From Bacteroidales bacterium (GTDB lineage Bacteria; Bacteroidota; Bacteroidia; Bacteroidales; TTA-H9), in contig JAUSOY010000084.1 in NCBI GenBank assembly GCA_030656615.1, positions 1 to 64,000 of the forward strand: a stretch of 64,000 nt of DNA. Direction: 5' to 3'. Positions 55,149-64,000 of this stretch are shown here, piece after piece. A program made the position numbers and the translations under genes. Under the pieces are notes generated by a model that saw only the letters and a list, made by a program, of their open reading frames with translations, made no database searches and was not told where the DNA came from. The stretch's first letter is position 1, and every line of letters begins with the position of its first letter.

Positions 55149-56424
55149 AAACGCCTTTGTCGCCATTCTTATCCTTTTTCAGACAGGATTTTATACACAA
55201 ATCATAGCTCAATCGAGCACCAGCTCTCCATATTCTCATTATGGAATTGGTGACCTTTCTGTTATTTCAAATTCAAGAACCCGGGCCATGGGAAGTATTG
55301 GATTCGCCATGCGTAGTTACTATAATATCTTTCCTCAAAACCCCGCATCATACAGTTCTTTTGATACACTTTCGTTTGTATTTGATGGTGGTATGCAGGC
55401 GAATTTCAGCACACTTCAAACCGGCCTTATTACAGCCGATGCAAGTAATGCTGGCTTAAGCTATCTGTATTTTGGTTTTCCGGTAACACCATGGCTACGA
55501 ACCAGTTTCGGTGCCATGCCCTATAGCTCAATAGGGTATAAGGTGTATGATGAAATTACCGACCCTTTTCTTGGACGTATTCGCAATGTGTATGAAGGAG
55601 ATGGCGGTGTAAATTTGTTCTATCTGGGAAACGCTTTCCGAATTTCGAAAAATTTTTCCGCCGGTTTTAATGCATATTACTTATCAGGCAAACTCCAGAA
55701 AAGTCGAATTTTAAGTTATCCTGATTCAACGTATATCCTCAACACCAGAGTTAAAGATATAACCTATATCGGAGATCTAAACTTCTCGGCTGGTTTACAA
55801 TATTATACAAATGTCGGCAAAAACACACAGCTTACTTTAGGATTGGTTTACGGACATTCGAAGAGTCTGAACGCCAAAAAAGAAACGCTGGTAGAAACAC
55901 TTTTGGGTGGTATTGGTGGTGGTTATGAGGCTTATAAAGATACCATTTCGTATGAAACAGGAATAAAAGGAAACGTAAAATTACCCTTAACACTAGGTGG
56001 TGGATTTTCAATCGAAAAAGCAGACAATTGGCTTATCGGTGCTGACTTTGAATATGGATTCTGGGAAGATTTTCTAATCTTCTCAAAAGCAGACTCACTT
56101 AAAAATTCGTATCGTATTAGCGCTGGTTTTGAATTTACACCAAACAATACAAGCATTTCAAAATACTGGCAAAAAATAAAATACAGGGGCGGATTTAAGT
56201 TCAACAAAACCTATTTGGACCTGAAAAACAATCAGATAAACGACTTTGGTATAACTTTTGGTGTAGGACTACCATTAAAGCGTCTTGCAACAACCATAAA
56301 TATGGGTGCTGAAATCGGAAGTCGCGGAACATTGGAAAATGATTTAATAAAAGACTCCTATTTCAGACTCTTCTTAGGAATATCCATTACTGAAAGGTGG
56401 TTCATCAAGCGGAAATATGATTAA
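55135..56424 (+). CDS. Outer-membrane beta-barrel protein
   Basis: This 429-aa protein has an N-terminal signal peptide (ending near IIAQS) and an all-beta sequence of alternating hydrophobic strands typical of a barrel, with recurring R/T/Y-rich strands (TRAMGSIGFAM, WLRTSFGAMPY). It is the FadL-like type of unassigned porin found downstream of coaX in this phylum. The role is unknown. It overlaps the next frame by 8 bp at its stop. Confidence 0.85.
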   Translation: MNFYKNAFVAILILFQTGFYTQIIAQSSTSSPYSHYGIGDLSVISNSRTRAMGSIGFAMRSYYNIFPQNPASYSSFDTLSFVFDGGMQANFSTLQTGLITADASNAGLSYLYFGFPVTPWLRTSFGAMPYSSIGYKVYDEITDPFLGRIRNVYEGDGGVNLFYLGNAFRISKNFSAGFNAYYLSGKLQKSRILSYPDSTYILNTRVKDITYIGDLNFSAGLQYYTNVGKNTQLTLGLVYGHSKSLNAKKETLVETLLGGIGGGYEAYKDTISYETGIKGNVKLPLTLGGGFSIEKADNWLIGADFEYGFWEDFLIFSKADSLKNSYRISAGFEFTPNNTSISKYWQKIKYRGGFKFNKTYLDLKNNQINDFGITFGVGLPLKRLATTINMGAEIGSRGTLENDLIKDSYFRLFLGISITERWFIKRKYD

Positions 56425-56449
56425 AAACTATAAAATCAAGACAAATTAT

Positions 56450-57991
56450 ATGAAAACTCGACAAATTTTCACCTGGGTTGCCATTCTGGCAGTTTTAGTG
56501 CCATCGATGACCTTCGCTCAAAACAGCGAAGCACGATTTGGAACTGATAGCGCCACCTGTGTGATTAACCTCTCGCTATACCGCGAATTCGCTAAACAGA
56601 AAAACTATAAAGATGCTTACAAGCCCTGGAAATGGGTTTATCATAATTGCCCAAGAGCCATGCAATCTATCTATCTGGATGGCTTGCGTATTATGGATTC
56701 CAGATTACAACACGAAAAAAACGTGGAAAAACGAAATCATACCATTGATACCATCCTTATGATTTATGATGGACGAATCAAGTATTTCCCGGTTAATACT
56801 TCCACAGGCAAGTCTCAGGAAGGTTATCTGTTAGGACGTAAAGGAATGGATGCTTTCTTGTACAGACAAGACAAACCAGAAGAAGCCTTCAATATTTTGA
56901 AAAGTGCTGTTGAAATCGACGGAAAAGAAACGCCCATCGATGTCATGCAATTTTACTTTAATTCAGTGGTTGCCATGGTACAAAAAGGCAGCGTTGATAA
57001 AAGTGCCATCGTTGATGTTTACGATCAATTAAGTGAAATGCTCGAAAACAGTATCAATGCCGAAACGGACTCTACCGTTCTGAATGAATTGTATTTCGCA
57101 AGAAATAACGTGGAAAACCTTTTTGAGCCTTTTGCAACCTGCGAAGACCTTGTCTCTATCTATAGACCTAAATTTGATGCAAGTCCAAATGATTTATCTC
57201 TTTTGAAAAAAATAACTAAAATTTTTAGTAAAAAGACACTTAAAAAAAGTACACCTATTAAGGTAACAAAGGGGATGTCGCCTAAAGAAGCTGTTTCAAT
57301 CATGGGCAACCCAAAATCTGTTTCTAATAATTCTAATAATGAAACTGTTTATTTTTATGAAGGTAGCGAATTGTTTTTCAAAAATGGACTACTTGATTTC
57401 TGGCGTGAAGATGCAAAAGCGTCACTTCAGGATTGTACAAATGATGAATTGTTTTACTTAGCTACTGAAAACCTTCACAAACTTGAGCCATCGGCCAATT
57501 CGGCGTATTTAATGGCAATTAAAAATATGAAGGAAGAAAATTACCCGCAAGCCATTGATTACCTAAAAGAAGCCTTAAGCTTATATGATACGAAGGATAA
57601 AAAGGCCCGGGCTCATTACCTCTTAGGTAGTATTTATCTGAATCAACGAAATTATTCAGCCGCCAAAGCTGCCGCCTTAAAAGTGCTGGAACTGAAGCCC
57701 AATGATGGTAGCGCACTAATTCTCATTGGTGATGCATACGCTGTTGGAGCAGCCAGTTGTGGTGATAATGAACTGACAAAAAAAGCAGCTTATTGGGCAT
57801 CTGTTGATAAATATATACAAGCGAAAAGAGTTGACCCCAGCGTTTTGGAAATTGCTGAAAAACGGATTTCATCGTATTCGCAATATTACCCTACTACCGA
57901 AACTATCTTTTTCCATGGTTTAAAGGAAGGTGATTCATATCGTGTAGAATGTTGGATAAACGAAACTACAACCATCCGTGCCGCAAAATAA
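56450..57991 (+). CDS. Periplasmic TPR protein with embedded BamE/SmpA-like motif
   Basis: The signal peptide starts at MKTRQIFTWVAI, so I use ATG 56450 (513 aa), although an in-frame ATG at 56417 (overlapping the previous stop) is possible. TPR-like helices occur, mainly at the C-terminus (ARAHYLLGSIYLNQRNYSAA). At about 278-325 a different segment, SPKEAVSIMGNPKSVSNN then YFYEGSELFFKNGLL, resembles the BamE/SmpA fold of outer-membrane assembly lipoproteins. Its placement between an OMP and lptC suits an envelope assembly role. Confidence 0.85.
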   Translation: MKTRQIFTWVAILAVLVPSMTFAQNSEARFGTDSATCVINLSLYREFAKQKNYKDAYKPWKWVYHNCPRAMQSIYLDGLRIMDSRLQHEKNVEKRNHTIDTILMIYDGRIKYFPVNTSTGKSQEGYLLGRKGMDAFLYRQDKPEEAFNILKSAVEIDGKETPIDVMQFYFNSVVAMVQKGSVDKSAIVDVYDQLSEMLENSINAETDSTVLNELYFARNNVENLFEPFATCEDLVSIYRPKFDASPNDLSLLKKITKIFSKKTLKKSTPIKVTKGMSPKEAVSIMGNPKSVSNNSNNETVYFYEGSELFFKNGLLDFWREDAKASLQDCTNDELFYLATENLHKLEPSANSAYLMAIKNMKEENYPQAIDYLKEALSLYDTKDKKARAHYLLGSIYLNQRNYSAAKAAALKVLELKPNDGSALILIGDAYAVGAASCGDNELTKKAAYWASVDKYIQAKRVDPSVLEIAEKRISSYSQYYPTTETIFFHGLKEGDSYRVECWINETTTIRAAK

Positions 57992-58562
57992 GCGAAGCGT
58001 GAAAAGATTTATTAATATCGTATTTCTAAGCATTGCCATGACTTTTGTTATGGCAATGCTTTTTTCATGTGAAAACGACATGAAAACTATCCAAAGGCTT
58101 AGTATTTCCGATACTATGCCCGACGAAATAATATACGATGTTGAAATGGCTTATTCCGATTCAGGAAACATGCGCGTTATTCTGCGCAGTCCGGTAATGT
58201 ATACTTTCAGCACTCAGGAGGGAAAAACCATTTTTCCGGAAGGCTTTATTGTTTCTTTTTACGGCGCTGATAAAAGCCTGCGTTCGTACATTAAAGCCAA
58301 ATATGGCATACAATACTTTAAGGAACGAAAAGTTGAAGCCAAAAATAATGTTGTAGTAGAAAATATTGCACGGGGCGAAAAACTCGAAACCGAACATCTC
58401 ATCTGGGATCAAAAACGTCAAAAAATTCATACCGAGGCGTTTGTAAAAATAATCACCCCAGATAAAATTCTTTTTGGAAAAGGATTAGAAGCTGACGAAT
58501 CATTCAAAAAACGGATAATTAAAAAAATATCCGGTGAATTTCTGATCGAACCCGACGAATAA
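57978..58562 (+). CDS. lptC: LPS export protein LptC
   Basis: LptC is the bitopic periplasmic partner of the LptBFG transporter that lifts LPS. The 194-aa product has an N-terminal hydrophobic segment ending at MLFSC, so it may be lipidated, and a beta-jellyroll with strands such as EMAYSDSGNMRVILRSPV and RKVEAKNNVVVEN. It overlaps the TPR gene by 14 bp. A GTG start at 57999 is an alternative. Confidence 0.88.
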   Translation: MPQNKRSVKRFINIVFLSIAMTFVMAMLFSCENDMKTIQRLSISDTMPDEIIYDVEMAYSDSGNMRVILRSPVMYTFSTQEGKTIFPEGFIVSFYGADKSLRSYIKAKYGIQYFKERKVEAKNNVVVENIARGEKLETEHLIWDQKRQKIHTEAFVKIITPDKILFGKGLEADESFKKRIIKKISGEFLIEPDE

Positions 58563-58591
58563 TATCTATATTAACCGATAATTTTAGTCTT

Positions 58592-59845
58592 TTGGAAGCC
58601 TGGATAATAATAATCGTAACCCTCTTTTTTTCAGCCCTGTTTTCAGGCGCTGAAATCGCATTTTTAACTTCCAACAAATTACGTATTGAAGTTGGGAAAA
58701 AAAGGGGAGGATCTGCCGCTCAAATACTTGCAGGCTTTTCTCAAAATCCGGCTAAACTTTTAAGCACTATACTACTGGGGAATAATATCGCTCTTGTTAT
58801 GTATAGTATGACAAGTGCTCCCATTATTGCTGAATACATCGATCCTGCTCATCGTTTAAGCGAAATGCCTCTATTGCTAATACAAACCCTTCTATCCACA
58901 TTCGTTATTCTAATTCTGGCAGAATTCCTTCCTAAAACAATTTTTAGAATTAATCCGGATAAAACAATGTTGTGGCTGGCAATGCCACTATACATCATTT
59001 ATGTTATTATATTACCCCTGGTGGCCTTATTCAATCATTTATCCCGATTCATTCTAAAAGTGGCTCTTGGGATTGATATGAGCGAGAAAGAATATGCTTT
59101 TGGTCCCGTGGATCTTGATCATTTCATACACGGACTTTCTCATGAGAAAACCGAAGAAGATCTTGATCAGGAAATTAAAATGTTCAAAAATGTGATCGAT
59201 TTCCGGGGTTCCCGCTTACGCGATTGCATGGTACATCGGGCAGAAATCGTAGCGGTAGATATCCTTCAAAGTATTGAAGAACTCACCCAAATTTTTGTTG
59301 CTACCGGTCATTCAAAAATACCCGTTTATTCTGGTAATATTGATAATATTACCGGATATATTCATTCCTGGGATTTGTTTGCCCAGCCTAAGAGTATCGG
59401 AAAAATTGTCAGGCCATTGGATTATGCCCCAGAAACAGCTTTGGCCTCCGAAGCCTTTCAAAAATTGATTAAAAATCATCGAAGCATCTTGGTAGTAATC
59501 GACGAATTTGGCGGAACCTCCGGTATTGTTACACTCGAAGATTTATTGGAAGAAATTATCGGAGAAATTGATGATGAATATGATAGCCGCAAATTACTTG
59601 AAAAAAAAATCGGCCCGAAAGAATACCTTTTTGATGCCCGTCATACTGTAGAATACATTAATCAGACATATAAGCTGGAACTTCCGGAATCAGACAACTA
59701 CAACACATTGGCAGGTATGATTCTGGAACAATTGGAAAATATCCCTGGTCAGGACGAAACCGTTGAATACAATAATTTTACAATTAGCATTCATAAGGCG
59801 AATGCAAAGCGTATAATGGAAGTAAAAATCAATTTAACTAATTGA
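58592..59845 (+). CDS. CNNM/CorC-type membrane protein with CBS pair
   Basis: This 417-aa protein has an N-terminal CNNM (DUF21) transmembrane domain (about 1-190, FSGAEIAFLTSNKLRIE), a CBS pair (about 205-335, ending ILVVIDEFGGTSGIVTLEDLLEE) and a C-terminal CorC_HlyC domain (about 345-415). The family is linked to Mg2+ or other divalent cation export. The start is TTG at 58592: no ATG is available before the conserved first helix. Confidence 0.9.
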   Translation: MEAWIIIIVTLFFSALFSGAEIAFLTSNKLRIEVGKKRGGSAAQILAGFSQNPAKLLSTILLGNNIALVMYSMTSAPIIAEYIDPAHRLSEMPLLLIQTLLSTFVILILAEFLPKTIFRINPDKTMLWLAMPLYIIYVIILPLVALFNHLSRFILKVALGIDMSEKEYAFGPVDLDHFIHGLSHEKTEEDLDQEIKMFKNVIDFRGSRLRDCMVHRAEIVAVDILQSIEELTQIFVATGHSKIPVYSGNIDNITGYIHSWDLFAQPKSIGKIVRPLDYAPETALASEAFQKLIKNHRSILVVIDEFGGTSGIVTLEDLLEEIIGEIDDEYDSRKLLEKKIGPKEYLFDARHTVEYINQTYKLELPESDNYNTLAGMILEQLENIPGQDETVEYNNFTISIHKANAKRIMEVKINLTN

Positions 59846-59958
59846 TTTTTAATCGTTTCACCCGTATCAACCTTCTATAATAAACAACTTTATTAACGTA
59901 ACTATTTATAAAAACGGTGAATTACAGTTGTATGCTGCATAATTGAGGCTGGGAAAAA

Positions 59959-59989
59959 TTTCTCAGGTTTAATCTTTATTGTACATTTG
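59959..59989 (+). promoter_or_regulatory. Promoter of ppiD-like gene
   Basis: TTTC (59959-59962), 19 bp spacer, then TACATTTG (59982-59989) closely fits the Bacteroidota TTTG-N19-TAnnTTTG promoter. It ends 23 bp before the start codon and is the best-formed promoter in the window. Confidence 0.6.
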
Positions 59990-60012
59990 CACCTCTTAAT
60001 AATGAAAAATAT

Positions 60013-62121
60013 ATGGCTATTTTAGGTAACATCAGAAAACGCTCCGGACTCGCCGTGATTTTCGTTGGCGTTGCTATTTTCGCATTTGTATTAGGTGATA
60101 TTGGTAAAAGCACCTTGCGTAATGATGTCAACGTAGGGGAAGTTGCCGGTGAAACAATCACTTACAAAGACTTCGAGAAGAAGGTAGAAGAAAATGTTGT
60201 TTTTGCGAAACAAAGTGCAAAAAAAGACAACCTTAGCTCGGAAGAAATATTTTCCGTGAGACAAAACACGTGGACACAGGTTTTAAATGAATTAATAATG
60301 GCCAAACAATACGAAGAACTTGGCCTTAGTATTTCTGAAGATGAGATGACAGACCTTGTTCAGGGCAATAACCCTCATCGTTTCATTGTACAGAATTTTA
60401 CAGATCCTCAAACAGGAACCTTTAACCGCGAAACCTTATTAAACTTTTTACAGACGCTTGATCAGCGTGAACCAGATGTAAAAGCTCAGGTTGAAAACCT
60501 TTTTAAATATATTAAAGACGATCGTCTACAACAGAAATATAACAGTCTTGTATCGAAGGCATACTATATGCCCAAGGCGCTTCTTCAGAAAGACGACCAG
60601 CTTAAAAACGTGAAAGTTACTTTCCGCGCCGTTGCCCAGAATTTTAACATGATTAGCGACAGTCTCGCTAAAATCACGGATAAAGATTACGAAGCATATT
60701 ATGCCAAAAATAAACCAGCCTTTGAGCAGAGCGAATCACGCGATATCGATTATGTTGTGTTTGACGTTCTTCCCTCTACCGAAGATCGCAGCAGGCTTCT
60801 GAAGGAAATGGGTGAATTGTATACTGAATTTGGTTCGGCAAACGATGTACCCAGCTTTGTTAATTTCAGTTCAGACGACCGGTACGATAGTAGCTTTAAG
60901 AAAAAAGGCAGTCTGCCCATCTCTCTCGATTCCATCATGTTTAACTCACCCATTGGTACCGTAACAGGTCCAGTTGTTGAAAATGAAATGATTTATATTG
61001 CCCGCTTGATGGATATTCAAACCCGCCCGGATTCTCTAAAAGCTTCTCATATCCTCATTTCGTATGACGGTGCCTTTAATGCTGAATCAAAACTTACCAA
61101 AGATCAAGCAAAGAAAATTGCTGATAGCATCTATACTGCATTACGTGGCGATAAGAAAAAATTTGAAGACCTCGCAGCCAAATACTCAAAAGACCCTTCG
61201 GTAGGCACCAATAAAGGAGATTTGGGATGGTTTGCCGATGGCAATATGGTTTATCCTTTTAATAAAGCAGTTCTACTGGCAAATACCGGAGATATTACCC
61301 GCGCCGAAAGCCAATTTGGGTTTCATATCATAAACGTTACCGGAAAAACAAAAGCAATTCAGAAAATCAGAGTAGCTATTGTTAACAGAGCCATTACCCC
61401 AAGTACAAAAACACTTCAATCGGTATATTCTATTGCCAGCACATTCGCCGGAAGCAACCGTACCATTGAATCCTTCAATAAAGCTGTTGTTGACCAGGGG
61501 CTGAATAAAAGAACCAAAGAATATATGGGTCCGCTGGATCAAGGTTTACCAGGAATGGAAACCAGTCGGGAACTTGTTCGTTGGGCATATAATCCCGAGG
61601 CTAAGGTGGGAGATATCAGCGACGCTAAAGAATTCGAGAATAAGTTTGTAGTAGCTGCTCTTACTAAAATCCGCACAAAGGGCATTCCAAAACTCGAAGA
61701 AATTAAATCAACCATAGAAGCGGCCGTTAAAAAAGAGAAAAAACTTGATCTGATTGCTGAAAAAATTACAGCCCTTAAGGCCAGTAACCTTTCAGAATTG
61801 GCTCATAGCCTTAATGCCCGTGTTGATACCTTACGCGACATAACTTTCTACTCATACAACCTTCCCGGTTTTGGGCGCGAACCCAATGCTATTGGTTCTG
61901 TTTTTGCCTTAAACCGCAACGAAATATCTAAGCCCCTCAAAGGCACAAATTATGTGTTTGTTGTACAGGTAGATAATTTTTCTGACGCTCCGGCAAAATC
62001 AGATTATTCGATGGAACGTATGCAGATGGAAAACAACTTCCAGGCCAGGGCAACCAGTACCTTATCAAGAGCGCTCGAAAAACTTGCAAATGTTGAAGAT
62101 AACCGTGTAAGTTTTTACTAG
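60013..62121 (+). CDS. Membrane-anchored peptidyl-prolyl isomerase, PpiD/SurA-like
   Basis: This 702-aa periplasmic chaperone is anchored by one helix (about 14-33), with N-terminal SurA-like helices and a parvulin domain at about 340-445 (KASHILISYDGAF, FEDLAAKYSKDPSVGTNKGD, GFHIINVTG). It resembles PpiD, helping outer-membrane protein folding. It follows the CNNM gene by 167 bp with its own promoter. Confidence 0.92.
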   Translation: MAILGNIRKRSGLAVIFVGVAIFAFVLGDIGKSTLRNDVNVGEVAGETITYKDFEKKVEENVVFAKQSAKKDNLSSEEIFSVRQNTWTQVLNELIMAKQYEELGLSISEDEMTDLVQGNNPHRFIVQNFTDPQTGTFNRETLLNFLQTLDQREPDVKAQVENLFKYIKDDRLQQKYNSLVSKAYYMPKALLQKDDQLKNVKVTFRAVAQNFNMISDSLAKITDKDYEAYYAKNKPAFEQSESRDIDYVVFDVLPSTEDRSRLLKEMGELYTEFGSANDVPSFVNFSSDDRYDSSFKKKGSLPISLDSIMFNSPIGTVTGPVVENEMIYIARLMDIQTRPDSLKASHILISYDGAFNAESKLTKDQAKKIADSIYTALRGDKKKFEDLAAKYSKDPSVGTNKGDLGWFADGNMVYPFNKAVLLANTGDITRAESQFGFHIINVTGKTKAIQKIRVAIVNRAITPSTKTLQSVYSIASTFAGSNRTIESFNKAVVDQGLNKRTKEYMGPLDQGLPGMETSRELVRWAYNPEAKVGDISDAKEFENKFVVAALTKIRTKGIPKLEEIKSTIEAAVKKEKKLDLIAEKITALKASNLSELAHSLNARVDTLRDITFYSYNLPGFGREPNAIGSVFALNRNEISKPLKGTNYVFVVQVDNFSDAPAKSDYSMERMQMENNFQARATSTLSRALEKLANVEDNRVSFY

Positions 62122-62140
62122 GCCCCCCCATTTACAATAT

Positions 62141-62175
62141 TAAAAACCGGTTCCTTATAAAGGGCCGGTTTTTTC
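62141..62175 (+). terminator. Terminator after PpiD-like gene
   Basis: AAAACCGG pairs with CCGGTTTT around a 13-nt loop, followed by T-rich sequence. Confidence 0.8.
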
Positions 62176-62512
62176 TTTTTATAAAAGAATTTCGTCCTAA
62201 AAAGCATAACCGATTAAACGATTAACGACCATATTCTTTTATACCGGATATTAGAATTCTTTGTGAAAAAATTTCTTCACGATTTTTATTGAACGAAGAC
62301 TCCAATGGATTAACCTTGTTGGTAAATCTTCTGAAAAGCTTGATTAAAAAATAATTCTTTATAGACTAACACAGACAAACCCATTCTTAATACGATATTT
62401 ATAAGAGTATTTTCAGTGGCCGTACCATCGGAAAAAACATTACAGAATAAAAATCGTTGCTAAATTTATTGATTGTGCGTAGGTTTGATAAAAGAAATAA
62501 TGCCCAGAAATA
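62176..62512. other. Non-coding stretch upstream of dnaG
   Basis: About 340 bp of A/T-rich sequence without a supportable gene. It includes GTGAAAAAATTTCTTCAC at about 62262-62279, a weak hairpin. It may hold the dnaG promoter or an RNA, but I cannot support either. Confidence 0.4.
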
Positions 62513-64000
62513 TTGATTAGTACCGACATCATAGAACTGATTTTCAGCACTGCCCGAATCGAAGAGGTCATAGGGGAGGTGGTAAATCTAAAAAAAAGAG
62601 GCAGCAACTACCTTGGTAACTGCCCTTTTCATAACGAAAAAACACCATCGTTCTCCGTATCGCCTTCAAAAAACATCTACAAATGTTTCGGTTGTGGTGT
62701 CGGGGGAAACGTAGTACAGTTCGTTATGGCCCACGATCATTTATCGTATCCTGAGGCCCTTCGACAATTAGCGAAAAAATACAACATCGAAATTGTTGAA
62801 AAACACGATCCGGAATACGACGAAAAAGAAGCAGAAAAAGAAAGTCTTTACAGTGTTACTGATTTGGCCAAAAAATTCTTCACTGATGAACTTTGGAATT
62901 CGGAAGAAGGCAAGGATATCGGTTTGTCATATTTCGAAGAACGCTTATTCAGTAAAGCCATCATAAAACAGTTTGAACTTGGATATTCACCGGTACAAAA
63001 AGATGCCTTTACGCAACATGCCATAAAAAAAGGATACAAAACCGTATATCTCGAAAAATCCGGATTAAGTATATCAAAAGAATATGGAGCTGTAGACCGC
63101 TTCAGAAATCGGGTAATTTTTCCAATACATAACGTTTCAGGGAGGATCGTGGGCTTCGGTGGCAGAATACTGAATCAGGAAAAAAACCTTCCCAAATATC
63201 TTAATTCACCCGAATCAGATATCTATCATAAAAGCAATATTCTTTACGGTCTGTTTTTTGCCCGTAAAGAAATTATTGTTCAGGATAACTGTTATCTGGT
63301 AGAAGGTTATACCGATGTTATTTCTCTTCATCAGGCTGGAGTCAGTAATGTTGTTTCGTCGTCGGGTACTTCTCTTACCGTAGAACAAATACGCCTGATA
63401 CGCCGGTATACAAAAAACATAACAATTCTTTACGACGGAGACGCAGCAGGCATCAAAGCATCTTTCCGCGGAATTGATTTAGTACTTCAGGAAGGAATGA
63501 ACGTTCGTATCGTACTTTTCCCCGACGGTGAAGATCCCGATAGTTTCGCAAGAAGCAAACCCGCAGAAGAAATCCGTTCTTTTATCAAAGACCAATCTTC
63601 TGATTTTATTAAGTTTAAAACCAATCTTTTAAGTAAGGAAGCAGAGGGTGATCCAGTAAAGCGCGCAGGTCTCATCAAAGAAATTGTGGCTTCAATTGCC
63701 CTGATTCCTGATGTAATTATCCGCTCAGAGTATATTCGCGAATGTTCATCACTTCTCGACATTAAAGAACAAACGCTGATTTTTGAACTCAATCGGGTAC
63801 TTCGTAAAAACACTCCAAAACAGCATCGGGAAGAATTGGACGCTGCAATTACTGATGAAATTCCTTTCGAAATTCAGCCCATAGAAAATATCCAAAGTAT
63901 AAAGTCACAAGAGTTTAATATAATTCGGGTTTTGCTTTTGTATGGTAATCAAGAATTTACTTATTCCTGGACCGACGAAAATAATAAACCCAAAGACGCT
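62513..64000 (+). CDS. dnaG: DNA primase, 3'-truncated by window end
   Basis: Primase makes RNA primers for replication. About 496 codons are inside the window and the frame runs off the end. The start is TTG at 62513, followed by ISTDIIELIF and KKRGSNYLGNCPFH. The CHC2 zinc finger (CPFHNEKTPSFSVSPSK, then CFGCGVGGN) and the Toprim motifs VEGYTDVISLHQAG and LYDGDAAGIKA are present. The C-terminal helicase-binding part is missing from the window. Confidence 0.93.
   Translation, partial: MISTDIIELIFSTARIEEVIGEVVNLKKRGSNYLGNCPFHNEKTPSFSVSPSKNIYKCFGCGVGGNVVQFVMAHDHLSYPEALRQLAKKYNIEIVEKHDPEYDEKEAEKESLYSVTDLAKKFFTDELWNSEEGKDIGLSYFEERLFSKAIIKQFELGYSPVQKDAFTQHAIKKGYKTVYLEKSGLSISKEYGAVDRFRNRVIFPIHNVSGRIVGFGGRILNQEKNLPKYLNSPESDIYHKSNILYGLFFARKEIIVQDNCYLVEGYTDVISLHQAGVSNVVSSSGTSLTVEQIRLIRRYTKNITILYDGDAAGIKASFRGIDLVLQEGMNVRIVLFPDGEDPDSFARSKPAEEIRSFIKDQSSDFIKFKTNLLSKEAEGDPVKRAGLIKEIVASIALIPDVIIRSEYIRECSSLLDIKEQTLIFELNRVLRKNTPKQHREELDAAITDEIPFEIQPIENIQSIKSQEFNIIRVLLLYGNQEFTYSWTDENNKPKDA

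Overview
The window comes from an AT-rich member of the Bacteroidota, probably class Bacteroidia or a close relative. Four things support this. Many start codons are preceded by the Bacteroidota -7 promoter element TAnnTTTG, and most genes lack a Shine-Dalgarno sequence. One protein carries a type IX secretion C-terminal tail. There is a CarboxypepD_reg-type TonB receptor and an RprXY-like two-component pair. Gene groups typical of the phylum are present, including dut/TPR/DUF4292/EnvC-like, ileS/dksA-like/lspA, a lone atpD-atpC pair, and coaX/OMP/TPR/lptC/CNNM/PpiD. Nearly all of the window is chromosomal core. I see no CRISPR array, prophage, transposase or rRNA.

Region by region: 0-1.6 kb holds an Rhs-type toxin tip with a JAMM (HxH...SxxD) signature, a downstream secreted protein that may be its immunity partner, and a G/C-run inverted repeat. 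This is the only clearly accessory piece. 1.7-8.6 kb has a peptidoglycan glycosyltransferase with an AsmA-like N-terminus, then obg-PAP2-tilS and hpt-adk on the minus strand. The adk is a tandem fusion whose second half has lost key acidic residues. 8.8-12.3 kb has tRNA-Pro and tRNA-Ala, rsmI, an FRG-domain gene overlapping it, a Nudix hydrolase and a type IX secretion cargo. 12.6-18.6 kb has lysS, an unlisted 45-aa membrane protein, a U32 peptidase, a secreted protein of the 7(1) septoil-knot repeat type, mtnA and a response regulator-kinase hybrid. 18.6-29.5 kb has a TonB receptor, the RprXY-like pair, a small CC-rich secreted protein, OsmC, a thioesterase, dtd, a TPR protein, a zinc-ribbon protein, a NIF3 protein and lpxK.

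29.5-44.3 kb is one long, almost gapless minus-strand series: DUF4175-like, a degenerate GHKL-like protein, ybeY, mnmG, a methyltransferase, an NtrY-like kinase, dut, TPR, a DUF4292 lipoprotein and an EnvC-like factor. Two ParB-binding (parS-like) sites lie at the two ends of mnmG. At about 44.4 kb gene direction flips, and everything to the right reads plus: an OlsF-like acyltransferase fusion, ileS with a GXHH active-site signature, a dksA-like gene with a strong Shine-Dalgarno, lspA, atpDC, cheR-cheB, tRNA-Phe, coaX, an envelope-biogenesis series, and a 3'-truncated dnaG. The parS sites and the polarity switch suggest the window lies near the replication origin, although I find no DnaA-box cluster.

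The main themes are cell-envelope construction (glycosyltransferase, PAP2, lpxK, lptC, lspA, OlsF, EnvC-like, PpiD), translation (three tRNAs, tilS, lysS, ileS, mnmG, ybeY, rsmI, dtd) and nucleotide metabolism (adk, hpt, dut). The items most worth follow-up are the tandem adenylate kinase, the knot-type repeat protein, the parS/mnmG arrangement, the GXHH IleRS, the strong SD on the dksA-like gene, the Rhs toxin tip and the small unlisted membrane protein.
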